Assembly (NCBI GenBank): GCA_021209875.1
Contig: JAGYVD010000004.1
Location: 2,790,001 to 2,854,000 of the forward strand
From: Rosellinia necatrix
Taxonomy: Eukaryota > Ascomycota > Sordariomycetes > Xylariales > Xylariaceae
Length of the DNA stretch: 64,000 nucleotides
Reading direction: 5' to 3'
Below, piece by piece: positions 11,301 through 23,130 of this stretch; position 1 is the stretch's first letter, and the number at the start of each line of letters is the position of its first letter. A model generated the notes under the pieces. That model saw only the letters and a list, made by a program, of their open reading frames with translations, ran no database searches and was not told where the DNA came from. A program made the position numbers and the translations under genes.

Positions 11301-12459
11301 ATGAATAAAGCACTTCCGACAGCTTCACTGTCTTCTGCCTCTCTTGGCCCTCTCGAGTCAAGTCGCTTTTGGCTTCCACTTCCCTTCCTCTACTCTTCCT
11401 TCCCCCTCCGTGTCTATTGTCCGTCGTGCCCATCAAGTCTGTTGTATGTATCCTTACTTCCCATTGTCCCCCGTGCAGCTGTCCCGAGCTTTGGACGCAT
11501 CACCGCACCAGCGCGACGACGCCGGCTCCCTGGGCACTTTTCCGTCCCACATCCCACTACCGTCATTACTTAGGCACTCACTTACTTTTTTTTTTTGCTC
11601 CCTCTCTCTCTCTATCTGAGATAACCCCACCAATATCACCATTGTTACCTACCTACTACGTACCCGTACTGTACCATACCATCCCATGTCAAACCATACC
11701 TACCTACTAAACCATACCATACCGTACTACCAGATTGTGCAGACTGTACTGTGCCATTGTTGAAGTGGTATTATCCACCCGTTATCCGCCTCTCCCTACC
11801 TCTCGGCCGACCTCTCGTGCTGCTGGTGCTGCTGCCGGTGCTGCTGGTGCTGCTGGTGCTGGTGCTGGTGCTGCTGCCATTGCCGCTACACGTGTGATTA
11901 TTGTACACGACGACGAAGAACGTCCGCCGCCGCCGCTGCAGCAGCCGCTGCTCCTGCCGCTACTACCGCGCCTCTCACTTACCAGGCATCTCGCTCCTGG
12001 CCCATTGCGTCGCCCCTACTCCCCTTCGCCTACTTAGACAGCAGGCCCGGGCGCCGACTGTCTTTCCCGCCTGGTATTCTCCTCCTACGCTACTTACGTT
12101 ACTGGCGTGACGATCAGTTCCCGTCTCCGCAGAAATGGTGAGCCCGCCCGGCCTAGAGTTCGCACTCATGCTCCATCACTATTGCTCCCTTATTATTTCC
12201 TCGTCGCCCTCCCTTAGTTCTTAGCTACTCCGTCGACCAGTCTCCCCTCCACATCATTCTCACTCAACCCCCGGCGCACCGCGGGCCATCTATTGTGGGG
12301 GACGACCTGTGGTACATGTCCTTTTGCCCACTGCGCTGCCGTTCATACCTATACTCACGGCAACCTTCCCCTCGGGTGCTCGGCCGCGGCCTTTCCCCAA
12401 CCAGACTAACCAGCCTATCTTTCCAGAGTTACGATTCAGAAATACACTCCCCCAACGAC
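11301..12459 (+). promoter_or_regulatory. Promoter and leader of the USP7-like gene
   Basis: Pyrimidine-rich tracts (11370-11620), ACCATACC elements (11640-11730) and a GCTGGT/GCTGCT microsatellite (11818-11880) precede the coding region. A CCGCAG next to AAATGGTGAGCC near 12130 and a TTTCCAG near 12420 look like splice signals, so part of this is probably a spliced 5' UTR. Short open frames are present but have no family features. Confidence 0.4.
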
Positions 12460-15400
12460 ATGATGGTAGACTCGCAGGACGATATGGTCGTAGAATCGAC
12501 GCATCACGATAGAGACCAGGTTACCATAATCGAGCCCGACCAGCTCGACAATGAATCCGAACTCCCCGAAAACGTCACCCTAGCTACCGATTGTGCGTCT
12601 TGCTCCGGCCAGACACCCGCTTCATTTAGTACGAGTTAAGACTAACGGTAATCTGCAGACGAAGCCATAAAAGAGATCGTTCTACCCCCCTTGCTAGAAG
12701 AACCCAAGGTACTAGAAGACGTGGTACATACGTGGAAAGTCGAGAACTGGAGAAACCTGGGTAAGAAAGAGCACGGTCCTACATTTGAAGCTGGTGGTTA
12801 TCCATGGTTAGTGATGTCAAAACCGTCTCGGCACAGCTGTCCCTGACACCCGATAGGCGCGTCCTCTTATTCCCTTTCGGCAACAACGTCGATCAGTCGT
12901 CAATATACCTCGAGCATGGCTTCGACGACCTTAGCAGCATACCGGATGACTGGAGTTGTTGCGTGCAGTTCGGCCTGGTGATGTGGAACATCCATGATCC
13001 TTCTCTTCTTACCCATCATACCGCACATCATCGCTTTACCAAAGAGGAGAGTGATTGGGGCTTCACTCGATTTCTCGAGCTTCGGCGAATGTTCCAGCAG
13101 CCATGGAACAATTCGGGCCGCCCGCTCGTTGAGGACGACTCCTGCAACATTACCGCGTATGTCCGTGTTGTCGAGGATGAGACCGGTGTTCTGTGGCACA
13201 ACTTCAACAACTACGACTCCAAGCGAGAGACGGGCTTTGTCGGCCTAAAAAACCAAGGCGCCACATGCTATCTGAACTCCCTTTTGCAGTCACTATACTT
13301 TACCAACGCTTTCAGAAAGGTCCGTTGCTTAGGGAATGACCGATAGCTGTGAAAAAGCTGACAAAACTGGATGGCAGGCTGTTTACCAAGTACCCACCGC
13401 CGAAGACGAGAGTATTAACAATAGCGCATATACACTGCAGAGGCTTTTCTACCAATTGCAAATATCGAACTCTGCTGTTGGCACCAATGAGCTTACGCGA
13501 TCCTTTGGCTGGGACACTCGACATATTTTCGAACAACAGGATGTGCAAGAGCTATCACGCAAGCTTATCGAGCGCATGGAAGAGAAAATGAAAGGCACAA
13601 CTGCTGAGGATTCCCTTCCCAAAATGCTCAGCGGCAAGGTGAAAACATATGTTTCCTGCATCAACGTGGACTATGAATCCAGTCGACTCGAGGATTTCTG
13701 GGATATTCAGCTCAACGTCCGTGGCATCAACAACCTCCAGGAGAGCTTCAAAGATTATATTCAGCAGGAGACGTTAGACGGCGACAATAAGTATTGGGCT
13801 GGTGATGAGCACAAGTATCAAGATGCGCGCAAGGGCGTTATATTTACGAGCTTCCCAGAGGTATTACATCTGCATCTAAAACGGTTCGAGTATGACATCC
13901 AACGAGACACGATGATGAAGATAAACGATCGGTTCGAGTTCCCGGACAAAGTGGACCTATCACCGTATCTCGAGAAGGATGCAGATAGGTCAGAGCCGTG
14001 GATATACAAACTACACGGTGTGCTGGTGCACAGTGGAGACCTGAATGCTGGTCATTACTATGCTTTCTTGAAGCCCAACAAAGATGGTTGGTTCTACAAA
14101 TTTGACGACGACAAAGTTACAAAGGCTACCATGAGAGAAACTCTGGAAGAAAACTTTGGTGGCGAGTATAAGTCTTCCCTTATCCCACCTCGATCGGCAT
14201 TCCAGAAGAGGACCCCGATCATGCGGCAAATGAATGCATACATGTTGGTATACATTCGAGAATCCCGGCTGGATCAGGTCTTGACTCCCGTGGGTAAAGA
14301 GGACTGCCCGCCACATTTGCGTAATTGCTCTCTACTTCTTGTTTTTGATGTTGACTTGTGCTAACTATTACGTAGAAAAACGGCTTGACGAAGAGGCAGC
14401 TGCGCGTGAGGCGAAGCGGAAGGAGCGCGAAGAGCAACACCTCTACCTTCCCGTCAAGGTCATCACAGAAGACACCTTCAAAAACCACCCTGGAACCGAT
14501 TTGACCAATTTTGAGTCCAGCCCGGCAGATGATCTTGCTGCGCCGAGATATTATAAAATGAGGAAACAGGCTTCCATGGAGGAAGCTGTGGCAACAATTG
14601 CCAGTGATTTGGGCCAAGATCCAAAGAAAGTGCGCCTTTGGATTATGGTGAACCGTCAGAATAAAACCACTCGACCAGACCAGCCGATCATGGATCTTCG
14701 GCCATCTGTCGAAGAGACCCTTGCGCGAGCCGTGGGCACTAGCCGTGATAGCGTCCTCCGCGTTTGGGCTGAAGTTGCCGACGAAGTGGATGCTCAAGGC
14801 GATGCGATCTGGCCTACGTACCAGAACAACGCAAATGGAGTTGTTGTCAAGAACGATCTTATCCTCATTTTCCTCAAGCACTTCGACGCGGAGCAACAAA
14901 AACTTCGTGGTGTTGGTCACGTCTACGTTAGCAAGGAAAGGAAGATCGAAGAACTAGTTCCAGTGATCACGAAGAAGATGGGCTGGGGTGACAAGCTCCC
15001 CAGACAAGCTCCCGAGCGGAAAGCTAATCTCAGCTACAAGTAGGCGAGTAAAACCTTCGATGGGATCGAAGTCGCTCAATGCGAAAGCCTTCTATGACTT
15101 TCTTTGCTTCAAGCGAGAAATTCGCCTAGATGCTCACCCACGGTGCGAAAAACCAAATCTTGAAAGCTTCATTTTGACATTAAGCTCGAAGGCCACATAC
15201 GATCAGCTCGCCGAACGCGTCGGCGAGCATCTCAACGTGGAGCCGACACATTTGCGCTTCTTCACCGCAAACGCTTCGACAGGTGTCCCGAAAGGAGCAG
15301 TTCGACGAGTCCCCAACGCCACGCTTGCCCAAATCCTAAATCCCCAAAATTATACCCAACAGAGTCTCCAAACGAAAGCAAATTCCCTCTTCTTCGAGGT

Positions 15401-15830
15401 GTTAGATATGAGTCTTGCGGAATTAGATACAAAAAAGAATGTGAAGGTAACGTGTCTGAGTGAGGGAATCACGAAAGAGGTAAGTCGCCCGTCAGCCCCC
15501 GATTGTATCAGATGGAGCGAAAATTTTTAGGAAACATTCGATGTTCTGGTGAGCAAACAAGGGCATGTCGAGGATCTCATACAAGCCCTGGTAAAGAAGG
15601 CACAACTCAAAGATGAGAATGAGGCCGGGCGAATAAGAATCTATGAGATTCATAACCACAAATTTTTCCGTGAGCTCCCGCACGGCTATCCCGTTCTCAG
15701 TATTAACGATTACGTCGACATAATGGCAGAACGAGTGCCAGAAGAGGAAATCGATGCCTCAGAGGTAGATTTCATCAAAGTCATGCACTTTCATAATGAT
15801 CCGAGCCGAGTTCAATTCGCTTCGGTGTAG
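12460..15830 (+). CDS. USP7 / UBP15-type ubiquitin carboxyl-terminal hydrolase, shortened C-terminus
   Basis: Deubiquitinating cysteine protease. Exons: 12460-12592, 12659-12806, 12857-13319, 13378-14320, 14376-14987, 15088-15479, 15531-15830; phases agree and give 996 aa. A TRAF-like MATH domain comes first (HTWKVENWRNLGKKEHG). The USP domain follows with the Cys box (KNQGATCYLNSLLQSL), catalytic His (SGDLNAGHYYAF) and FDDDKV, so the protease looks active. HUBL-type ubiquitin-like domains follow (EEQHLYLPVKVITED onwards). Oddities: a conserved UBL segment after KKMGW is missing, with its remnant in the assigned 100-nt intron 14988-15087. The protein ends about 100 residues early after HNDPSRVQFASV, where a decayed duplicate begins. 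The second of two adjacent ATGs (12463) could also be used. Confidence 0.85.
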
Positions 15831-16090
15831 ATGCTCACCCACCAAGGTGAAACGAACTGGCAAATCTTAAAGCTTCATTATTGACAGTATGAAGCTCACG
15901 AGATGGTCCACGATACCTGATCGCTGCAATGAACCCTGTTCGTCGAGGACAACTGTCAATACTACGAAAGGTCGTGGTAACGCGAGCAAGGGCATTTGCG
16001 CGTTATTTCACCTAAGGAAACTGCTAGTCGACAAGTTGTGCATCAGGAGGCAGTACTATAGAGAGTACCCCAAATTCATACTCACGCTTT
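15814..16090 (+). repeat. Decayed tandem copy of a USP7-gene segment
   Basis: This stretch aligns by eye with 15119-15335 of the same gene. Shared landmarks include AATTCGC, TAGATGCTCACCCAC, AAAGCTTCATT, CATTTGCGC and an AGTCCCCAA-like run. The copy carries frameshifts and stops. It overlaps and sets the present stop codon of the deubiquitinase. Confidence 0.75.
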
Positions 16091-16194
16091 AACTAGTAAT
16101 TAAATCTAACATATACTAACTATCCTACAGGTTGTCAAGGGAGGGGTTAGATGACATGATCGGCGACAATCAACTAGTATACCTAGAGATGGCC

Positions 16195-18066
16195 TTAGCT
16201 GCCCTCTTGTCGGTCGGGAACTTCCTATAATGGAAACTCTTCATTAGTGCTTGCTGAAACCAGGGAATAAGAAAGGAGTGCCGGTGAGAGGAAAAGAAGG
16301 CCGTGTTTAGGTTTATATTTACCTTCCAAGCACTATCCTCGCCAGCGCCCTGTATCCAGGTCGGTCCGTCTCCCTCGACGGAATCCACGACCATTTGGTT
16401 CAACTTAGCCCAGAGGGCGTCGCCTTTGATTTTCAACCAGGGCTGGTCTTCGTACTTCTTGCTGACGTCTTGGCAGATGCTGAGGGCGCGGATAAGCTTA
16501 GATACGTGGCCGTCGTCGTGGAGGGCGAAGATACGGGGCATGAGGTCTAGAGAGGTGTCGGGTGTCAGTGAGACGTACCATTTCGGGGCGTTTGTCATAC
16601 ACTACTATTTATTTTCTTGGCAGACTTACCGGCGGTGGGTTTGCGGGTCTTCTCCTTCGGGACGTACGAGGTAATTTTGTCAATGGAGACAGGAGCGCAC
16701 TGACGCCCGGCGTACTGCAGTAGGTCGAAGCGGATCTTCCATTCGAGGAGGCGCACTTTAGCCGCCGTCGGGATCCAGTCTTGAGCGTTTATGGCGAGAA
16801 AGATGGGGCAGACATTGACGTGATGCCTTCGCGGAACGATTCTCGTTAGTTGATTACTTCACGGAGGACGGGGGGCAAATATAACGGCGCTTCCCACGCA
16901 GAGAAGGCCGAGGGGCAACTCACATTAGGAAGAAATCAAATCGCGGCTCCTTGCCGGGGCGGATGGCGGCGGCGGCGGCCTGGTAGATGGACGTGTTGTA
17001 CATCTCAACAGTGCGGGCATCAAGCTCGTCGGGGGCGATACGGACCTCGGCAGCGACGCGGATGGCGTCATCGAAGGCGCGGACGTGCGCGGCATCGTGG
17101 TCGGGCATTCCGATGGATAGATGCGCGATGCCCGTCGCCAGCATGTCGCCCTCGACTCTGGGGAACAGGGCAGCGATCTCGGGCATCGGGGTGGCGGCCT
17201 TCCCCCGGGCGGCGGCGGCCTCCTCGGCGCCGATGAGGAATTCCTTCATACAGTCGTCGTGCACGGCAGCCTGCGCTAGCGCCATGGCCACGACGGCCGG
17301 CTGCCGCCACTCGATGCCGTACATGAGCTGGATGATGGGGTGGATGACGCCCGCGAACATGCGCACTAGCAGGTCCTCGCTGCGTGCGTCGCCCTTGAAG
17401 AGATGCTCTACCAGGGCGCCCTCCCAGCCCTTCGCGTCGATCTCGGCCTGGAAGAAGGCAAGGAAGTCGGTGTAGTACCTGTTCGATCTCCCCCCCTGAG
17501 GTTAGCGAGCGGCTCGTCCCCTATTCTCCCCGGACTCGTGTGTGGTGAAACAGGGGGGAATTTTTGTCGGGACTGGGGTTTCACCGCACTTTTCCTTCCC
17601 GAGCTTCGCCTTGGCCTTCTCGAAGTCCTGCAGCTCTGCGATCGCCACCGGGTCGATCTCGTACAGGCTCCTCTGGTAGCTCGCGTTGTCGTCGTACCCC
17701 TTTTGGATCTGCTCCGGCGAGGCACCCAGGGCGTAGAGCGAGAGCAGCTGGTGGCTTATGCTATATTATTGGATTAGCATCATGCCGTATATTTATTAGG
17801 CTTAGAGGAGCAATAGCGGCTCCATGAGCTTACTGGTTATGATACCCCTTGTCGTTGAAGTAACAGTGGTGTTTCTGGTGTATCAACGATTAGGTATGGA
17901 GATCGCTCGAGTGTGCATCAAGAAGACGCTGTTGAAATGGTAGGAGCCATACCTCGAGATCATCTTGAAGGAGTTCGGTGGTTTTCTTCGCTGCCGCCTC
18001 GCTTCGCTTCTCGTGGCCGAGGCCAACATTCTCGGGCGTGATCTGGATAGTGCGCGAGGTAGCCAT
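16195..18066 (-). CDS. AflY / questin oxidase-family protein (DUF4243-like)
   Basis: The family includes AflY of aflatoxin synthesis and questin oxidase of the geodin pathway, proposed Baeyer-Villiger-type oxidases of polyketide intermediates. Exons on the minus strand: 18066-17953, 17874-17834, 17760-17590, 17478-16924, 16826-16630, 16546-16323, 16224-16195; phases agree at every junction and give 443 aa. Family landmarks are QITPENVGL near the N-terminus, HHCYFND, HQLLSLYALGASPEQIQKGY, MFAGVIHPIIQLMYGIEW, the His-Val pair in MHHVN, ALHDDGHVSKLIRAL and the C-terminal DSAWKEVPDR. No polyketide synthase or other cluster gene lies next to it, so it is an isolated copy and its substrate is unknown. 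Confidence 0.85.
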
Positions 18067-19697
18067 AGTGGTTAGATATTTCCTACTGAGTATGCGATTT
18101 GTTGTTGAGCTGCTTCTTGTAAGTGGTGATCTCAAAAAAAAGCGGAAAGGGACGATCATGAGAGCCTTATATAACCTATGCTCGTCCATAAGACCCTGAC
18201 GCACAACAACCTGGGAATACTACACGCTCGGCTGTCTCCGAGTCGATGCGGCCCAGTTGGAATCAACTCCCCGGACTTCGGAAGACGGATCTAGTCCGAC
18301 GCACGTGTTTTCTCATGGGGAGTTTCTCTCATCGAATCACATATTCTAGGCATGCCATACACCATCACGACCAGTACGCATGGACGTCTTTCATGGACGT
18401 ATCACGAACCTTGACGTCACGAATCGGGAAGGGAGCGCGATCGACTGAGCTAAGCAGAGCTCCCATCGCTGGCACGAGGCTTACAAATTGAATGGCCAGA
18501 TAGGTCGACGTTAGTCAAACCTTACAGGCTGGAATGCGGGGAAGGACTCGGCTCGTCCTCGCTAGACCTACTGGAAGGGGGCGAAGGGGTGCCCAGAGTG
18601 CGACCTTTTCGGCCGACGTGCCAAGGACCGGGGTGGGCATGGTGGAGAGCGTGCGGACAGCAGTGCGGGCTAAGAAACGTGCGGACCAAGGTGCGGGACG
18701 GGGTCCTTGATTACAATAACCAATTTATCTAATGTCTAACTAGCATCTAGACCAGGGTGCCGGTGGTGTGCCGTCGACGTGGTTGGGATCGCTTGTGATG
18801 TTTTTTTTTTTTTGTTTACTTCTGGACAGATCTCTTGTCCACCGGGCTTCACGGTCAGCAATGCTTGTCTTTTTCCCCCTAGCTCTTAATTAACGACCCG
18901 ACTAGTCTAATAACTATCTAAGTTCTTACCTACATCTGGCAAGTATTCTGAGGACAAGGATGTCGGATAGCCATGCGTGCGGCCTCCAGCTTCGGAAGCG
19001 CGCCAGCGATAGAAAGAGTCCTACGGTAGTAGGTTAGCTGCATATTGAAAGGGCCGGCTAACTTGGAGGACATATCCAAGGAGTGGATGAAAGGGACACT
19101 GACGGCTTTAGTTAGCAATAATAGGCGCTGAAATGCGGGACAGAGTAGATCATATTCAGTTTGCGGGGTCATCATTGTTAGGTTAATATATGCTTTGTAT
19201 ATGCCCAGCTTTGGGCGGAAGAGAGTAGATTCCGTGGGTAAGGCCGAGGTCGGCTTTCGGTGAACATCTTTCATATGTGTGTCACTAAGATTGACGGAGG
19301 GAGCGGGTAAGGTCAGAGTAGGATATCTAATTAGACGAATAGCGAAGCGTCTGAGTGTTACCAAACGAAGTTGCTGTATAATACAGAGTATGAGTATGAC
19401 AGAGCTCATCCGTAAAACGTCGTTGAAGACTATAACTCTATTCTTTACTTATATAGGAGTAAGAAACACGGCCCATCACCGCCCTTCGAGCCCTAAGTCA
19501 ACTCGAAACGGGGGGTTTTACCATAGAACCCAGTCGCCAAACGCCATAACAAAAGCAGTTGAAGCAGCCACCTTTGCATTTTTTAACCCCTTTTAAAACG
19601 AAACGCATGCGCCCGCACATCTCAAGACCCGTCATAAACCACGATCCATGTTCCAATCACTCTTAGACGACGCCAACCTTCTCCTCTTCCCTTTCGC
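18067..19697. other. Spacer, no gene seen
   Basis: No supported gene. Contains a T12 run near 18799 and AT-richer sequence at 18880-18920 and 19170-19460. The 160-aa minus-strand open frame at 18930-19409 and the plus-strand frame beyond it lack recognisable motifs. Confidence 0.5.
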
Positions 19698-21679
19698 TCA
19701 CGTAGTCTTGCCTGCAGAGGTAGCAGCAGCAGCAGCAGCGGTGATGGCGACGGCGCCCTCCTCCTCGACCCACAGCGCGGCGCCGGCGTCGGTGAGCAGG
19801 TCGACGCAGCCGGCGTTGCCCATCTTCTCGGCGAGGAAGAGCGGGGTGTTGTTGGCGCGGTTGCGGGCGTGGACGCTGGCGCCGCGGACAAGCAGCTCGC
19901 GCAGGACGGCGGCCTCGGGGCCGACGGCGGCGAGGTGGACGGCGGTATTGCCGGCGTAGTCGGCGCGCTGCAGTAGGCCGAAGCCGGCGCTGCCGCTATG
20001 TAAGGCGTCGGCGTCGAGGAGCTCCGCGACGGCGCGCAGGTCGCCCGCCTGGATGGCGTAGCCGAGCTCGGCGAAGGCCGTCTCGCCGCGCGACAGCGGG
20101 CGCGGGCTCATCGTCCCCGACCCTGATCCGCTGGCGCCGGCGACGGAAGAGGAGAAGCCGGACTCGTCGAAGCCGTGGGGGTGTGTGAAGGACGGGGACG
20201 CAAGGGCTGTCATCTCGCCGCGCAGGGGGCGCGACATGCGACGGCCGACCTCGGCGGCGTCGAGGTCCGGCAGCGCCAGCAGGTACGACAGCTTCGTCAG
20301 GGCGGCCTCGGACGTGAGGTCGTGGCCGAAGACGACGCCGGCCTCGCCGAGGGCGAAGCCGGGCGCGTACAGTGGCGACACGAAACCGCTGGTACACTGG
20401 GAGACATTGACGACGACGACGCCGCGCGCAACGGCGGACCGGATGACGCGCGTGAGGCTGCCGTCGACGCCAGCGGGGGCGTTACCCATGCCGAAGGTCT
20501 CGAGCACGAGCCCGCGCAGGTGCGGCACGCGCAGCACGCCGTCGACCATCTCGGGCTGGATACCGGGGAAGATGCGCAGGGCGGCGACGTGCGAGGTGTC
20601 GAGGTGCGGCGTGACGTCGAAGCGGGCGATGCGCGTCGGCCGCAGGACGAGGCCCCAGTTGACGTCGACGCCGAGCGAGGTGACGCGCGCCAGGGGGTCG
20701 CAGTTGGGCGAGGCAAAGGCCTCGAAAGCGCTCGCCGACACCTTAGTGCACCGGTTGCCGCGGTACAACTTGTGGTGGAAGAAGAGGCAGACTTCGGGGA
20801 TCACGAACGTCCCGGCCACGATCAGCGAGCCCAGCAGATTGTCGACGGCGTCCGACTGCAGCGCGAAAATGGACGCCTGCGACCCCGTCAGAACCACCGG
20901 CTTACCCAGGTCCGACAGCATGAACGATAACGCCGACGCCGAGTACGCCAGCGAGTCTGTCCCGTGCAGCACCACGAAGCCATCGAACAGGTGGTAGTTG
21001 GCCCGGATCGCAGACGCGATCGACGTCCACCCCTCGCTGCTGATGGACGACGAGTCCAGCAGCGGCGTAAACTCGATCGCCGCGTATCGGATGTGCCGCG
21101 CGTACGAACTCGGCGGTGTCCGCAGGCTCGGTATCGTCACCGGCTTGCCGTCTTGGACCGCGCTGAGAGTTGCTATTCGAGTTTTGTTAGCCGCCAGTCT
21201 TTCATAATCTGGTGTGCCCACGGGAGTTCCGAGCGCGGCTTGACTCTTTACATCGATATCAAACAGGGATTTTGATCTCAAGCCTTCGCCGCCTCGTGAA
21301 GGATACCCTGATATTCATTAGATACAGATATTTGCATATATATGCAAATATCCTCTTCACGAGTCGCCAGCACTGCTCGGATAGGCGTTGGTACTCCTTC
21401 TCTGCGACACTCCTTGCGTGGTTATAATGCCCGCTCTAAGTGCATGTATCATCCAAGCACAGACAATCCTAGACTTTTGCACGTACCGCTCTCTGAGAGA
21501 TCATTGAATGACGGCCGTGGCGCCATCGCATTTTTGAGGAACCCATCCACCGGCACGAGGCCGCCCGCCGACGGCTGCATGCATATCGTGCCGCCGGTGA
21601 TGATGAGAAGCACCCTGGATTCGGGATATGTGCGCTTGGGGGTTTCACCCGCGGCCATGGTTGGAGAAGTCCCCCCCAT
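19698..21679 (-). CDS. L-asparaginase with C-terminal ankyrin repeats
   Basis: Type I-like asparaginase (asparagine to aspartate and ammonia), probably cytosolic as no signal peptide is seen. Exon 1 is 21679-21487, exon 2 is 21283-19698; phases agree and give 592 aa. The first active-site motif LLIITGGTI carries the candidate nucleophile Thr31. The second motif reads HGTDSLAY, with Ser in place of the more usual Thr or Met after Asp. Family motifs KPVVLTGSQ and VLETFGMGNAP follow. After a Ser/Gly linker (SSSVAGASGSGSGTM) the C-terminus has about two ankyrin repeats (DYAGNTAVHLAAVG, NRANNTPLFLAEKMG) and an Ala-rich tail coded by a CAG/CTG run. This asparaginase-ankyrin layout is known in fungi and animals. 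GC content is very high in exon 2. Confidence 0.92.
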
Positions 21680-23130
21680 CGCTGCTGCGACTGCGATTAC
21701 GGGACGAGCACAAAGGGACGGCGGTGTCTTGGCGTGCTTGGTATGTCGTCAGAGCCCAGTGTGCCGGTGATAAGGCAATTTCCTCCCACTCAAACAAACG
21801 ACCTCAGTATGCGCCGTGCGACGAGATAATTTATTCCCTGCCTCTTTAGGAATGAAGCCGGAGCCAGCGTGTTCGCCGTATAGTCATCAACGTATCCAAT
21901 GGCCGGCACCGAATAATGAATTGAAGGGATAATGTAGTTATAGTATTTGGTGCCGGCAAAAAAGCAATCAGCTTCATTCGCTGTGTTGAATGATGAACTG
22001 CTAAGGACCCTTGCGGTCGTAATCCGACTTAGACCAAACTCTCTTTCTTATACACAAACAGCCGGAGCGATATCGCAGGCCGGCAAACAAGGTCTGGTCA
22101 CTCCCCGCTGTCGACGGAAAAAATAAACTACACAAACGCTGTAGATAATCTAGGCCTTAAGAATGTAGGCCGCATCGTGCTGTCCTTCAGTCGTCCGGGC
22201 ATGAGACCGACTCTGCTCGGCTGACGAAAAATGTGGCGGACGAAGACCGGCAAAAATGTTTGTCTTACGTTATGAAGGGGTAATAAGGCAAACCGGTGTC
22301 TGGGGCCACGAAAATTCTCCTCTTTATCGTTTGGACTGACGAGAACAAAAAGCGTTAAAAAGAACCCACGGGACTCCACAGCGGACTAAGCCGATCGGGA
22401 GTTGTATTCTGTATCCATGAAATCAACCATCCGCGCGCAGAGGGGACTTACAGCAACGATATGGTCCGAACAGGGCGGGTCTCTAACCGGGATATGTGTA
22501 CCCGAAATAAGATCCATCTAGTGTATTTCTTATCTTCGTGTAGAGCCCCTGTGATACAAGCTTCCGTGATACAACCTTACTCCATTGCCGGACTCATGTA
22601 CCTAGCACTGGCCACGTGGTGGTGATTACGATGGATATGGGGACATGCGTATAGGTGATGAGCCTCTGCGTGACGCGAGTCTCGTACGCAGAAAAAGGTA
22701 TCTTTTTATTGTATTTGTTTCAATGCCGCTTCTTCTGTCTATGCACGGTATCCGAGGTCTGGACAAAGTCTCGCTCCAATCCGGCAGTGTAGGCGGACGT
22801 GTTAGTTGGCGAGCCGTTCTATTCACGCTTGCCTGCCCCTCCGCCTCTTCGTAGAGCTTTAGCTTTCATCAAGCATAATTGGCAAGATGTGTTTGCTGCT
22901 CCGGGAATACCCGACGAAGCCTAAGCCTCATCATGCCCCTTCCCGACCCTGGCGTGTTTGGAGCACCGCCCGCCCGTCTATCCCTTATGATACGTTGAAT
23001 TTCCATTAATCCTCCTGGGCTGATCTTGGATTAACCCTTGACTTGTCGTTAAATCATACCCGATGATGTTCATAAGATAGGAGAGCCTAGAACAGTTAGT
23101 CGTAAGCCAGCGAAGCTAAGCCGGAGGGGC
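21680..23130. other. Spacer, no gene seen
   Basis: Only short frames without motifs. No RNA gene recognised. Confidence 0.5.

Noticed and set aside
11301..11710. Overlapping plus-strand frames of about 90-113 aa
   Set aside because: They lie in the pyrimidine-rich leader of the deubiquitinase and have Ser/Pro/Leu composition only.
16547..16629. Apparent frame break in the AflY-like gene
   Set aside because: An 83-nt intron with GTAAGT donor, CACTGAC branch and CTCTCTAG acceptor resolves it in phase.
16850..17475. Plus-strand frames of 128 and 162 aa
   Set aside because: Antisense to the AflY-like gene, composition driven by GC-rich codons.
20175..20997. Plus-strand open frames of 251 and 270 aa
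   Set aside because: Both are antisense to the GC-rich asparaginase exon and show no motifs.
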